From Lactarius indigo (taxonomy: Eukaryota; Basidiomycota; Agaricomycetes; Russulales; Russulaceae), in assembly GCA_025766275.1 (NCBI GenBank), contig JAFKAC010000015.1:1302001-1366000 (forward strand): 64,000 bases of DNA. The letters are read 5' to 3'. The stretch's first letter is position 1. Every line of letters starts with the position of its first letter. Made by a program: the position numbers and the translations under genes. This document shows positions 18,880-28,746 of this stretch, piece by piece. The notes beneath the pieces were generated by a model. The model searched no databases and was not told where the DNA came from. It saw only the letters and a program-made list of their open reading frames with translations.

Positions 18880-21060
18880 GGGATCTGCCCATACTTTGAT
18901 CACCTCTTCGTCTTGCTGATGCCGCGGTTGCAATAGGTTTGGGTTGAGGGTGAACGTTCTTGCCGTGTTGAGGGTTCTAACGAAGACTTCAGGTGGTAAT
19001 ACCACGACCTCACTGTTGTCTTCTATTCCTTGGTCATAGTCAGGCCATTGCGACAGTGCGTCGGCCCTTCCGTTGTTCTTTCCCTTGATGTGATGAATTT
19101 CAAAGTCATACTCAGAGAGTTCGAGTACTTCCCTAGCAACCCGCCGGCTGATCTTCTGCAGCGACTTCCAATACTGTAGATTCAGGTGGTCTGAATAGAT
19201 TTTGATTTTGTGTGGGGCTCCTGCAAGCAGTGGTCTCCAGTTTTGGAGGGCCTTGACTATCGCAAGCAATTCTAAGTCATAGATGTTGTAATTTCGCTCT
19301 GCTTCGGAGAGCGTTGCTGAGTAGTAGCCTATGGGGTGTCGCTTTCCATCAGATTTCTTTTGTAGTAGTACAGCTCCCACCACGTAGCCCGAGGCATCAA
19401 CCTCTAGTTCGAATGGGTCCTGAAGGACGGGGTGTGCTAGCACTGGTTCCTCCGTTACAAGGCGCTTTAACGTGTTGAATGCCTTGTCTTCCTCCTCCGT
19501 CCATCTCCATTCTTTGTCCTTTCATGTCAGTTTGGTGAGTGGTTTGGCATGAGTGGCGAAACCGCGTATGAAAAGTCTGTAAAAGTTGCAGAAGCCCAAG
19601 AAGGATCTGACATCTTTGACCTTCGTTGGCATCGGCCAGTCTTTGATTCCTTGAACTTTTACAGGGTCCATTTGGGTCACCCCCCTTTCAAGGATTACCC
19701 CCAGGTAATCCATACGCGGTTGATGGAACAGGCATTTTTTGAGTTTGAAGTAGAGATCATGTTCTTGTGCGACACGCAAGACGTCCCGCACCATGGCGAC
19801 GTGGGCTGTTAAGTCATACTCGAAGTGAGTGGCTATCCCAATATCGTCCATGTAAACATGTATCGTGGTGCCCAAACGTTCATGCTTTGCGATCGTGTCG
19901 CGGTAGATGTGGTTCATCATTGCCTGGAAGGTAGCGGGGGAATTAGTAAGGCCAAAGAACATGACCATCGGCTCAAAAAGGCCGAATTTGGTTTTGAACG
20001 CCACCTTTTCCTGGTCACCGTTGCGAATTCGTATGTTGTTGTAGCCCCAACGGATGTCGAGCTTTGTATATATGTGGGCATTGCTGAGGTCAAGGATGAG
20101 ATCTTGGATAAGCGGTAGTGGGTACTGATTGCGGACGGTGTGTGAATTGATTACTTGGTAATCCTGTACCGGTCGTAGCTTCCCGTCCTTCTTTTTAATG
20201 AAGAAAAAAAAGGGTGCGAATGGGGAAATGGAGGGGCGTAAATACCCCTGCTTCAGTTTCTCTTCCAGGAACTCTTTAAGTTCGTTCTCCTCTTTCTGTG
20301 TCATGGGGTATATTTTGCAATCTATGGCGGCTGGCGTGGATGGTTTGAAGTCGATAGCGTGGTCCCATGGTCTTGCCGGGGGAAAGCGATGCGAGGCTTG
20401 CTCGTTGAATAATTTGCTAAACAGCGTATACTCAGGGGGGAGTACAGCTGCCGTCTGTTGTTGTTTTGCCTGTATGGCCAACTCCGTCGAGGTGGTGGCC
20501 CTGGCGAAAGTTTCTTCATCTAGTTCTCACATAATGTCTTCCTTCTCTGCTACGATTAGTGCCCGCACAGCGGTTTGGGAAAGTAGTTCTTCAGTAGTGG
20601 CCAGTACTACCGGTTGCATGTCAGGGTGCATCGTTGCCGTGGCCCAGCTGATAGTAGGTTCAAAGGCACTCAGCCATGGGTAGCCCAGCACCATGTCTTC
20701 GCTGCCGAGGTCGGTGACCAAAAAGGTCATCTTCTTTATCTGTCCTCGTGTTTTTACTTCTAGGTTAACGTAATGAGTGATTAACCCAGCTTTGTTCTCG
20801 GTGTTATCTATGTTCCATATCTTGCGAGGTATGTCTAGTCGTTGCACCGGGACGCTAGCCCGGGCCACCAGTCGTGGTCGGATGAAATTGTCGGTCGCTC
20901 CAGAGTCAACCAACGTGTTGGTTTCAGTCGTTTGGTAATTTGTACGGACAGTCACTGGAATTCGCATAGATCGATAGCGTGTTGTCACAATTACAGAATT
21001 ACATTGTAGAGCCCTCACCCAGACTGACGGGTTCAGGCATCCCGAAAACCCTCTTTTCCC
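18880..21060 (-). pseudogene. E pol, first part: protease, RT and RNase H
   Basis: Starts in the -1 frame overlapping the end of gag. Protease DSGATDNF (about 20900), then LGYPWLSAFEPTISW; RT from [18 protein letters not shown] (about 20200) with intact YMDD (VYMDDIGIAT, about 19850); RNase H (EVDASGYVVGAVLLQKK ... YSDHLNLQYW ... GRADALS). TGA at 20527-20529 and 19519-19521 stand where relatives read Arg (DIVREL, LTRKD). At 18880 the frame is interrupted by element C and resumes at 12548; allowing for C plus its 5-bp duplication, the frame is continuous. Confidence 0.9.
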
Positions 21061-23075
21061 CACAAATCTTGAAGTATGAGGTCTTTTACCTCGTCCGTGC
21101 TATTGGCCACTTGTGTGAGCCATTCCTTTGCTTGTTCTCTGGCGGTTTTTGTAGTAGTGGCCGCATTGATTTGTGGTGCGGGCGTTGCGCTGACCGGTGG
21201 CGATGCGTAGCCGGGTAGTGACGGTTCGTATTGTGATACCGGCCCTTGGGGGTACCATGTGGTTTCGGTCATTCTGCTACTAGAGGGAGTGTTCTGCCAC
21301 TGTCTTGGAGTTCGCGGGTGTGGGCAATTTCGTGAGAGATGTCCCGGGGCATTACAGTTATAACAGAGGACGTTCCTTAGGTCTCTCCAAGATCCTCCTC
21401 GTCCTCGTCCTCTAGCTCCGGGTCCTCCCCTCGGTGGGAACGAGGGTGGGGACCACGTATGGGGTAGTTTGTTGAAGTCGATATCTTCTGACCCTGCAAG
21501 TCTTACCTTAGCACGGTCTGCAGATGTATCCATGGCCCAGGGGTTGGTTTGTGGCAAGTTCTGCGGGAGTGTCCATCTGGCGTTGCTGCTTTGCTTCTTC
21601 GGTGGTGCTGATGTATTTTTGTACTCGTTAAGCCTTGCTTTGAGGTGTATGTAGTTCTTTTGCCGCTTGAGGATGGCCCTCTTCCAATCATCAAACGTGG
21701 TCGGGTCGTCGAACTGGAACGCGTTTTTGAATAGTTCCTTGGGTAACCCTGACGTAAAAAGGTCAATGGTTTGTGGTTTGTTGAGGCGGTAATGAGCCTT
21801 CCGCTCGAGCTGTTCGAAATCATTGACGTACTTGTCAATATCCTCTCCCGTCATTTTAAAGCCCTTTTGTAATATGGCTTGCGCTTGTTCTCTTTCCAGC
21901 GTATTTTCGAATCGCTGGCTGAAGCCGTCGGCCACGGCCTCCCAGAGTTCTCGAGTGTAGGGACTGATCCCTCGTTGTATCTGCCTGTTGAGCCAGTTCA
22001 GGAAAGATAGGACCCATTCGCTGACTGCTCTGCCTTTGATGTAGGATAGGAATAGGAGGCATCTCCTATAGTCGTTTCTCATGATGGGGGTGTCCAAGTT
22101 CATGCCCCAGTAGACATGCCACTGTGTCAGAAATTGGTCCACTTTAAGTCTGTCTCCGTCAAAAATTGAAGGAGGCTTGCCAGTGAGTTTCTCGCTGTGA
22201 TGTCCTCCTGCTCCAGGGTCTCCTCCTCCACCGCCGCCTCCACCTCCTCCTGGTGGTCCGCCCAGTGGTCTCTGTGGTGGTTCAGTTCTTCGTAGGTCGA
22301 AGGGGATTCCTCCCCCTGGTGGTGGTGGTGGGTCGTAACCTGGTCCTTCTACACCCAGTGGTAGGTCTAGTGTTGGTCTTCTTCCGGACGGAGGGTCACC
22401 TCTATCGGACCCTATCGCTCGGAATATTGCAGCGTCGTCTGCCGTCATTCGTACTCCCGTTTCTGGGTTGATAGGCATCAGTATTTCTCTTGCCTCTGCC
22501 CGTATTGCGCGTGATTCTTCCAGCGCAACGTCTTCCATTGCTTGCGTTATTGTGGCCATAATGGCTGGCGATCGTATGTGAATAGGTTCTGGTTCTGTGA
22601 TGTGGGTGGACTCAGCTCGTTCGATAAGCAAGTCTTGTATTGCTCCTCCACTACTTTTGGTTTGTCCTGGCTGTCGTCCGTCTTCGTCTTCGTCCTGGGT
22701 CTGTTCTGCTTCTTCTGATACAGCTTCTCCGGTCGTGTGTTCTTGCAATTGCCCATCAATTGGTCCCCAGTCCGCTCAACTGTTGAGCTCCCATGCGTCG
22801 ATATCACAGTGATACCTGGGTCCTGCTGGTCGTATGACGTCCCACTGAGAGTCTATGGGGTTCCACGTAACCTCCGTCCAACACAGGTGATCAAAGTTGA
22901 ACTCAACTGGTCGGAACCTGGTAGGTCCATTAAACTCTACAAAATATCCGGTTTCTTCTTGTCTTTCCCTCCAACCAGCTGCTTGTAGAAAGCGCGTAGG
23001 GACGTTGCGTTCTCCTCTTCTTGGGAGTGAATAAGGACGGAAGCTCGTCCACTGATCTCTTGTTGTTACGGCCAC
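21033..23075 (-). pseudogene. E Gag, one TGA
   Basis: A single frame of about 680 codons with one TGA at 22776-22778 (I has CGA, Arg, in NSRADWGP). The conserved N-terminus begins at GTG (AVTTRDQWTSFRPY); no in-frame ATG precedes it. Then an acidic linker, MATITQAMEDVALEE, a Gly/Pro-rich segment, the capsid-like region (FDGDRLKVDQFLTQWHVYWGMN, LSFLNWLNRQIQRG), an Arg/Gly stretch and the zinc knuckle CYNCNAPGHLSRNC (about 21325-21366). It ends KEGFRDA with TGA, overlapping pol. Role: particle formation and RNA packaging. Confidence 0.9.
21054..21060 (-). other. Predicted -1 ribosomal frameshift site (element E)
   Basis: G GGA AAA in the gag frame. Pol is open in -1 from here. Downstream, GGGTT can pair with AACCC, and a further GGGT arm follows; both are conserved in the relatives. 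Confidence 0.72.
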
Positions 23076-23080
23076 GGTGG

Positions 23081-23093
23081 ATCTTGGTCTTAA
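23081..23093 (-). other. Primer-binding segment of element E
   Basis: Immediately inside the 5' LTR the sense strand reads TTAAGACCAAGAT. No tRNA-type TGG start is present. AAGACCAAGAT is the exact complement of the predicted first 11 bases of the mRNA (23337 down to 23327), which start 34 bases after the TATTTAAA start at 23371. Confidence 0.65.
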
Positions 23094-23620
23094 TGTAACG
23101 TCGTCACGACGTTAGCTCGACTTGAGCACAGTGAGGCGATAACAACTTAGCGATAATCTCAACATGACGACACGAAGGTCCGTGTTCTTGCCTTAGTGAA
23201 TACGCGGAGGTACACCGGCAAGTCTTGCTGACTTATACTGGTCACAATCGAAATTGGACCCGAGACGTTTGGAAAGAGATAGAGGAGGGACTGGAAAGTT
23301 TGAAGGAAAACAAGTGACGATTCAAGAAGACCAAGATGACGTATCTTGGTCTTCGCAAGACAGTTTAAATACAAATCGAGCAGGCTTAGAAGCGCTGCTA
23401 TGAGTCACAGTAAGTAAGCGTCCAACATATCGCAGAAACATCGCAAAACTAATACTACTAGTACCTGTACTAGTATCGAGTCATTCAGGTACCGCTCAGT
23501 CAGCTATCAACCGCAATCGCCTATCACACTGCCGTATCACCGTAAGTAAGTCCGCAACTAATCTACCTTACCGCCGTAGTTGCAACCGGTACAGTAAGGG
23601 TCCTCAGTCAAAACGTGACA
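23094..23620 (-). repeat. 5' LTR of element E
   Basis: 527 bp, the same length as the 3' copy, with the hairpin at 23326-23354. The outer edge at 23620 abuts GTATC, which does not match the left flank. Confidence 0.93.
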
Positions 23621-23958
23621 GTATCTTCTGGAGGAGACAGGAAACAGTACTCCCTGTCCCAGCACCACCATCACCCCCACGTTCATATTTCACTCCAAAT
23701 CTAGCCTCTGCCTCAGCATCGCTACACGTTCAGGGAGCAGGTCAATCGTCCTCTGATCTGATCCCTTCACCCCAATTTGCATCTCCCACTCTGACAGTAG
23801 CTTCAGAGCATTCTTACCATTCGGCGCACTCCTCCAACGAGACACTTGTTGACAACCCCTACGCACCCCCAAAAGTTCACCACCAAGAAGTCTTTGCTAG
23901 TGAAGAGATACACTACAGGTTCTCACTAGAAGGTGAACCACATAACGACACAGAAGCT
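23621..23958 (+). pseudogene. Unrecognised coding fragment between E and LTR V
   Basis: A plus-strand frame beginning at 23623 is open for 112 codons up to the edge of LTR V, where TGATGA closes it. The translation is Ser/Pro-rich and then acidic (SPSPQFASPTLTVASEHS-like, VDNPYAPPKVHHQEVF, ending EGEPHNDTEA), which looks like genuine protein rather than noise. No start codon is visible because element E abuts it. It may be the continuation of the element Z frame ending at 9441. I recognise no domain, and a host gene remnant is equally possible. Confidence 0.4.
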
Positions 23959-24526
23959 TGATGAACAGCAAACACAGAGAGCATACTCACAGTGACAAAG
24001 GAGACTGTGGTGAGATATGCAGGGATGCTGGAAGCAGAGGTGAGACAGGGAGTTGCAGTTGAAGCAAGGGGTCTGGCACACAAGCAGTGAGAACTGATGT
24101 GGACCAGGAGCGTACATAGTACTCTACTTATACACTTTCTGGTAGTGACACTGTACAAGGGATGTAACACTAAGTCATGTAGTACAAGGAGGTATTGTTC
24201 TACAAATGGACAAAGGAGTGGACGTTCTGAGAACAAAGGAAGAAAGAATAAGGAGAGTCCAGAAGTAAATGATATCATAGTGACATCATAATAAGGATAA
24301 AGCTAAGTATGGAACAAAGGAAAGTACAAAGGCGTTATACAACGCAGAGTCTGAATGTATGATGTCATAGAAGTACAGTGATGTCATGTATGACACAACG
24401 ATAAGTCCAGATTGTACAGATCAAATAATATCTAATCTACAAGTCCTGTATATCTAATCTAAAGCAGTCCATGCTGCTAGTCCGGTCCATACGAGCTGCT
24501 AAGTGCGCAAGGGTCACTTATCAACA
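23959..24526 (-). repeat. Copia LTR V (short form)
   Basis: A 568-bp LTR of the P family on the minus strand, lacking the extra 54-bp segment. The flanks AAGCT and CAAGG do not form a duplication, and the right side runs straight into part of another LTR of the same family. It is therefore probably a product of recombination or deletion rather than a clean solo LTR. Confidence 0.85.
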
Positions 24527-25194
24527 CAAGGCATATAGAACAAAGAAAGTCTAGACAAGTATGATATCATAGTGACATCACAATAAAGATAATGCTAGAA
24601 AGGGAACAAAGGGTGGAGTACAATGAAGAGTCTGGAGTAGTCCATATTATGTCATTGTACAGTGATGTCATGGAAGTGCTAGATTGTACAGATCAAATCT
24701 AATCTATATAAGTCCAATATATCTAATCTATAGCAGTCCATATCTACAAGTCCATTAGAGCCACTATGTCACGCCCCCGTGACATCGTGGTCACACAAAG
24801 GTTCAGATTCCATTGATTTGTTCTCTCTGTACAACAAAGGCCTTGCCAGGTCACTAGATTGATGACTTGTAGTATGCCAGCTCATTGTATGCCAGCTCAT
24901 AGTTCTTGCCAGCTCACATATCCAGAAAATAGCTTAGTAAAACCCAGTCTGTAAGAGTATAAGTAGAGGCTTGTAACACTGTAGATAACTTGTCTACTCT
25001 TTGTTGAAATACAGCTCATTGTTTTGTCTCCCACTCACTTGCCCTGCAAGTTCCCAATCTTCCCCTCTAACGTCAAAACCCTTGTTCAACACAACCCTGA
25101 ACTTCTCCCGAAGAGAATGTTCCACCAAGAAGTCCAGAAGTCATGGCCCTGCTGAGCCATAACACACTAAGTGCACATAGGCTACTTATCAACA
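24527..25194 (-). repeat. Copia LTR W, left-truncated, interrupted by LTR K
   Basis: 24527-24766 and 25170-25194 together match the 5' half of a minus-strand P-family LTR, ending CTACTTATCAACA. Solo LTR K (24767-25164) is inserted within it. W itself interrupts the chromodomain region of element L. Confidence 0.8.
24767..25164 (+). repeat. Solo LTR K
   Basis: A 398-bp insertion, TGTCACGCCCCCGTGAC to GAGCCATAACA, flanked by perfect CACTA repeats (24762-24766 and 25165-25169). TATAAGTAG near 24958 supports plus orientation. The family is otherwise absent from the window. Confidence 0.85.
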
Positions 25195-25204
25195 CCCACC
25201 ACTG

Positions 25205-26635
25205 GATCTGGTAGATAACAAAGAAGAATATGAAGTCAAGAAGATTCTGAACTCTCAGTGACTCAGCAGAAGACATTGGCTACAGTATCTCATCAAATGG
25301 AAGGGCTATCCAGACTCAGATAATCAGTGGGTTGATAAGGATGATGTCTTTGCTGATGAAGCTGTGTGGGAGTTCAAACAATCAAACCCCAACAGAGAAG
25401 TGCATATAAAGGCCACCCTCAGTTGTGATAAGTCCCCATCATCCCTCCACTATATATCTTCCACTCAATGCAATGAACAGCTTGCTCTCCTCTCCTCCCT
25501 CATCAACAACAACTCCTCCATCATGCTTGTTAACCCCAACTCCACTGATGACACCACACCTGTTGGAATCACCACCACCAGTGGTACCACCATGCAGCAT
25601 GAGGAAGATGGGCCTATCACTGCTGAAGAACTGCACATGACACTGCAATGATTCCCTGTGCCCATACAGGGAACTATCAACAACAATCCAGCAACAACTC
25701 AACCAGCACCTCCACCAATGTACACCCTCACAGATCCTGACACCAGTGAGCCCAAAGTCTTCATCACTGAAGATGAGCTTTTTTGGCTTCAAGCAGCTGT
25801 CCCACACAGTGAAACCACTGAACGCCATGAAGAAGTATGAGCAAGAATGGAGGGAGATGGCAGTGTGGTGGCAGCATGAGCAACTGCATATCACTGCTTG
25901 CTGATGCAAGATGAGGACAGAGCAGAAGGAGTATTGGACAACGTTGAGGATGAAGACAACATTTAAGACCACTACCCCCTCAGGCATGCATTCCTTGAAT
26001 ATGAATACTACACTGAAGACCCTTCAGCCACTCCCTTCCTCATTGATGCATCAGGAAACCCCTTGCACCAAGGATGAGTCACCATGGCACAAGCACCTCA
26101 TTATATGCCAATGGGCAAGCAAGACCCAGCAACCTGAGCAGTTGTCCCTAAAGGGTTCTGGGTCAATTGAGGACCCAATTACATTCTGTTCCTGATCAAG
26201 CTCTCCAATGGACAAATGGTACAGGCATCTCACATACAGGTTATCCAAGCAGGAGACCCCTTCATACTTGAATTAGTTCCAGGATTGGGTTTCCTCTACA
26301 GCAAGCCCCTCTATGCCACACCACACCTCCCCAAAAACAACCACACCATTATCCCACACAAAGAATACTTCATGCTTCGTGACCGACATCCCACTGACCT
26401 CCTGCTGGAGCATATTGGAGATGTCACCCTCATTCAAGAACTGCGCCACTATTGACAAGCGGCCTTTGCAGAGGACCAATTGGAGAAGCAGATTAGGCAA
26501 CTCCAAGAGGAGAAGTACATGGTGGCAGATGATAAGAAGGCCAGTATTTATTGCCATGAATGAGCTAACATACTGGAGTGCATGGAGGATGAAGCAGAAT
26601 GGATGAGACAGGAATCAAGGGCAGACTAGTGAGGT
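25205..26635 (+). pseudogene. L pol end: chromodomain and C-terminal module
   Basis: The chromodomain reads NKEEYEVKKILNS, a TGA, then LQYLIKWKGYPDSDNQW and DKDDVF. The module follows: GPITAEELHMTLQ (cf. HITAQEW in D), then ASHIQVIQAGDPFILELVPG (about 26220), LYSKPLYATPHLP, and a terminal coil (QLEKQIRQLQEEKYMVADD). Several TGA codons and at least one frame change disrupt it. The match of motif order to E, D and G shows the module is a normal part of these polyproteins. Confidence 0.8.
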
Positions 26636-26661
26636 GGGCCTCACTCCTAAAAAGGGGGTGA

Positions 26662-27158
26662 TGTTATGGTACAGACTTTACTATGCATTGTGGATGACTC
26701 ATGGCCAGTTATGACTATGGCCCAGTATTAGCATTAGTCATGGACTCTTACTCACATATCAGTCAGCAGTTCTAGTAGGTTCTGTATGACTCATTCCTAG
26801 GATAGCTGTACTAGGGTTCAAGCTAGTTATGCTATTGGTCTCTTATTGTTCTAGCGGTGCTTTAAAGCCTGTGCATATTTGTATAAGTAGTAGTCATGGA
26901 AGACCAAGAGTCCCCATCTTGGTCTTCTTCAATCCACCTCTTGAATCATCTCTTGTTTGCCTTAGTCTCTGACTAAGTAAGCTTCTGCTTCGACTTACCA
27001 AGGGTCAAGCCTCTATCATCTATTTGCTGTGGTTGTGTGCTATAGAGCCCCCATTCAGCTAGCATTGGGTTGACATGTGGTCCCCATTCACCTGACATTT
27101 GCTAAGTCATTTACACCATCACAAGTCCAAGTTGGACTAATGCCTGTGGAGTGTAACA
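26662..27158 (+). repeat. 3' LTR of element L
   Basis: 497 bp, TGTTATGGTACAG to GGAGTGTAACA. TATAAG begins at 26882. Bases from 26916 (ATCTTGGTCTTC) lie 34 downstream and form the right arm of the hairpin at 26899-26927. Confidence 0.85.
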
Positions 27159-27647
27159 TCTGCAGGATATATCAACCTGACTAAGCATATCTCCATGCAC
27201 ATGATTGTCAGGTGACTGCTCTCCTGGGGTACCATGATCCAAGTCTAATCAAGAGCACTTCCCATTTGCTGTGGTGTGTGAGCATGACCCAGTTGCTGTA
27301 GTGTGAGTCAATGGTCTTGATGCCAGATAGCCATTGGGGAATGATATGATCATCAGCCCTCTGATACTTTGCATGGTCATAATCCATTGTCTTTGACACC
27401 ACTGGCAGGTGAAGTATCTTGCAGTATCTTGAGCACCCACATTTGTAGGCACACACCCATGGGTCACCTGACATTGGCATCAGATCAGTCCAGAGTTACA
27501 GAGTACATGGAGAGTGACAATGCCAAGAAGTCTCCAGAATCACAATATGAGAAAGAAAGAAACAGACATGGATAGCAGCTGAGGGTCAAGACAAGAGTTA
27601 GAGCCAAAGGTATGCAGGACAAGAAGAGGAGAATGATGGCTTGATAC
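27159..27647. other. Unassigned 489 bp between L and LTR T
   Basis: No element end, domain or repeat is recognised. A minus-strand frame at 27208-27480 (90 codons) has a plausible composition but no motif I know. The right edge supplies one GATAC copy of the target duplication of LTR T. Confidence 0.5.
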
Positions 27648-28172
27648 TGTTGATAAGTGACCCTTGCGCACTTATTGGCTCAGAAGGACTTGTAGATAAC
27701 GGACTACAGTAGATTAGATTATTCATTTTGATCTGTACAATCTGGACTATGACATCACATGTATATGACATCATATGAACTATTCCAGACTTACTATTGT
27801 ACTACATTTCTTTGTTCTACTTTTGTTCTTATCTTTATTATGATGTCACTATGATATCATCCTGCTCTGAACTCTTCTTGTTCTCATTGCCTTGTTCTAT
27901 TTATATCCACTCCTTTGTGTCCTGTATAGAACAATGCGCCTTGTATTCTGTGACTAGGTGTTACTCACCTTGTAGTACTGTCACTCCCTGTATGAGTATA
28001 AGTAGAGTACCATGTATGCTCCTGGTCCACATCAGTTCCTCACTGTTGTGTGCCAGATCTTTACTCTGCTTCACTTGCTTAACACACCCTCTGCTGCTAT
28101 CCAGTTGCTGCCTGTATCTCACCACAGTCACCTTGCCACTGTGAGTATAGGTTCTGTCTTTGCTGTTCATCA
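27648..28172 (+). repeat. Solo Copia LTR T (short form)
   Basis: A 525-bp plus-strand LTR, TGTTGATAAGTGACC to TGCTGTTCATCA, flanked by perfect GATAC (27643-27647 and 28173-28177). It lacks the extra 54-bp segment. The right GATAC directly abuts the LTR of element P in the opposite orientation. Confidence 0.93.
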
Positions 28173-28177
28173 GATAC

Positions 28178-28727
28178 TGATGAACAGCAAAGACAGATCC
28201 AGTACTCACAGTGACAAGGGAGACTGTGGTGAGATACTAGATGCAGCTGGTAAGCAGCAGCGGGGACTGTCAAGCAAGTGAAGCAAAAGATGCTCTGGCA
28301 CACAACAGAGTGAGAACTGATGTGGACCAGGGCATACAAGCAGTCTACTTATACTGTACAGAGGCGTGACACTAGTACAAGGGAAGTAACTACAAGTCAC
28401 AGAGTACAAGGTACGCATTGTTCTACAACAGGACAAAGGAGTGTGCATAAGGAGAACAAGGCATATAGAACAAAAGAAAGTCTAGACAAGTATGATATCA
28501 TAGTGACATCACAATAAAGATAACGCTAGAAAGAGAACAAAGGAAGGAGTACAATGAAGAGTCCGGAGTAGTCCATATAATGTCATTGTACAGTGATGTC
28601 ATGGAAGTGCTAGATTGTACAGATCAAATCTAATCTACATAAGTCCAATATATCTAATCTATAGCAGTCCATATCTACAAGTCCGGTCTGTATGAGCCAC
28701 TAAGTGCGCAAGGGTCACTTATCAACA
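28178..28727 (-). repeat. 3' LTR of Copia element P (short form)
   Basis: 550 bp, TGTTGATAAGTGACC to TGCTGTTCATCA on the minus strand. The adjoining sense purine tract is the complement of TCTCCCCGTGAT (28728-28739). It is the reference for the solo LTRs U, V, W, T, Q, S and R. Confidence 0.92.
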
Positions 28728-28746
28728 TCTCCCCGTGATCTACAAT

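Larger units (their letters stand above)
9442..23620 (-). mobile_element. Gypsy chromovirus E, near complete, minus strand
   Basis: Both LTRs are 527 bp (9442-9968 and 23094-23620). They differ at 11 positions by my count, all transitions and mostly at CpG. Gag and pol each stay in one frame, broken only by TGA codons. Element C (12554-18874) is nested in the pol gene between RNase H and the integrase zinc region, with duplication CTATG. The flanks of E (CATAT on the left, GTATC on the right) do not match, so no target duplication is seen. Close relative of element I. Confidence 0.93.
25195..27158 (+). mobile_element. Gypsy chromovirus L, 3' end only
   Basis: The chromodomain, the post-chromodomain module, the purine tract AAAAAGGGGGTGA (26649-26661) and the 3' LTR remain. 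The 5' part is lost at the boundary with Copia LTR W. Coding damage is heavier than in D, G or E, suggesting an older copy. Confidence 0.85.

Noticed and set aside
27208..27480. Minus-strand frame of 90 codons as a host gene
   Set aside because: No motif, no context and a length that chance allows. Left as unassigned sequence.
27648..28727. T and P LTRs as one element with inverted LTR ends
   Set aside because: T has its own perfect GATAC repeats on both sides, so it is a separate insertion.
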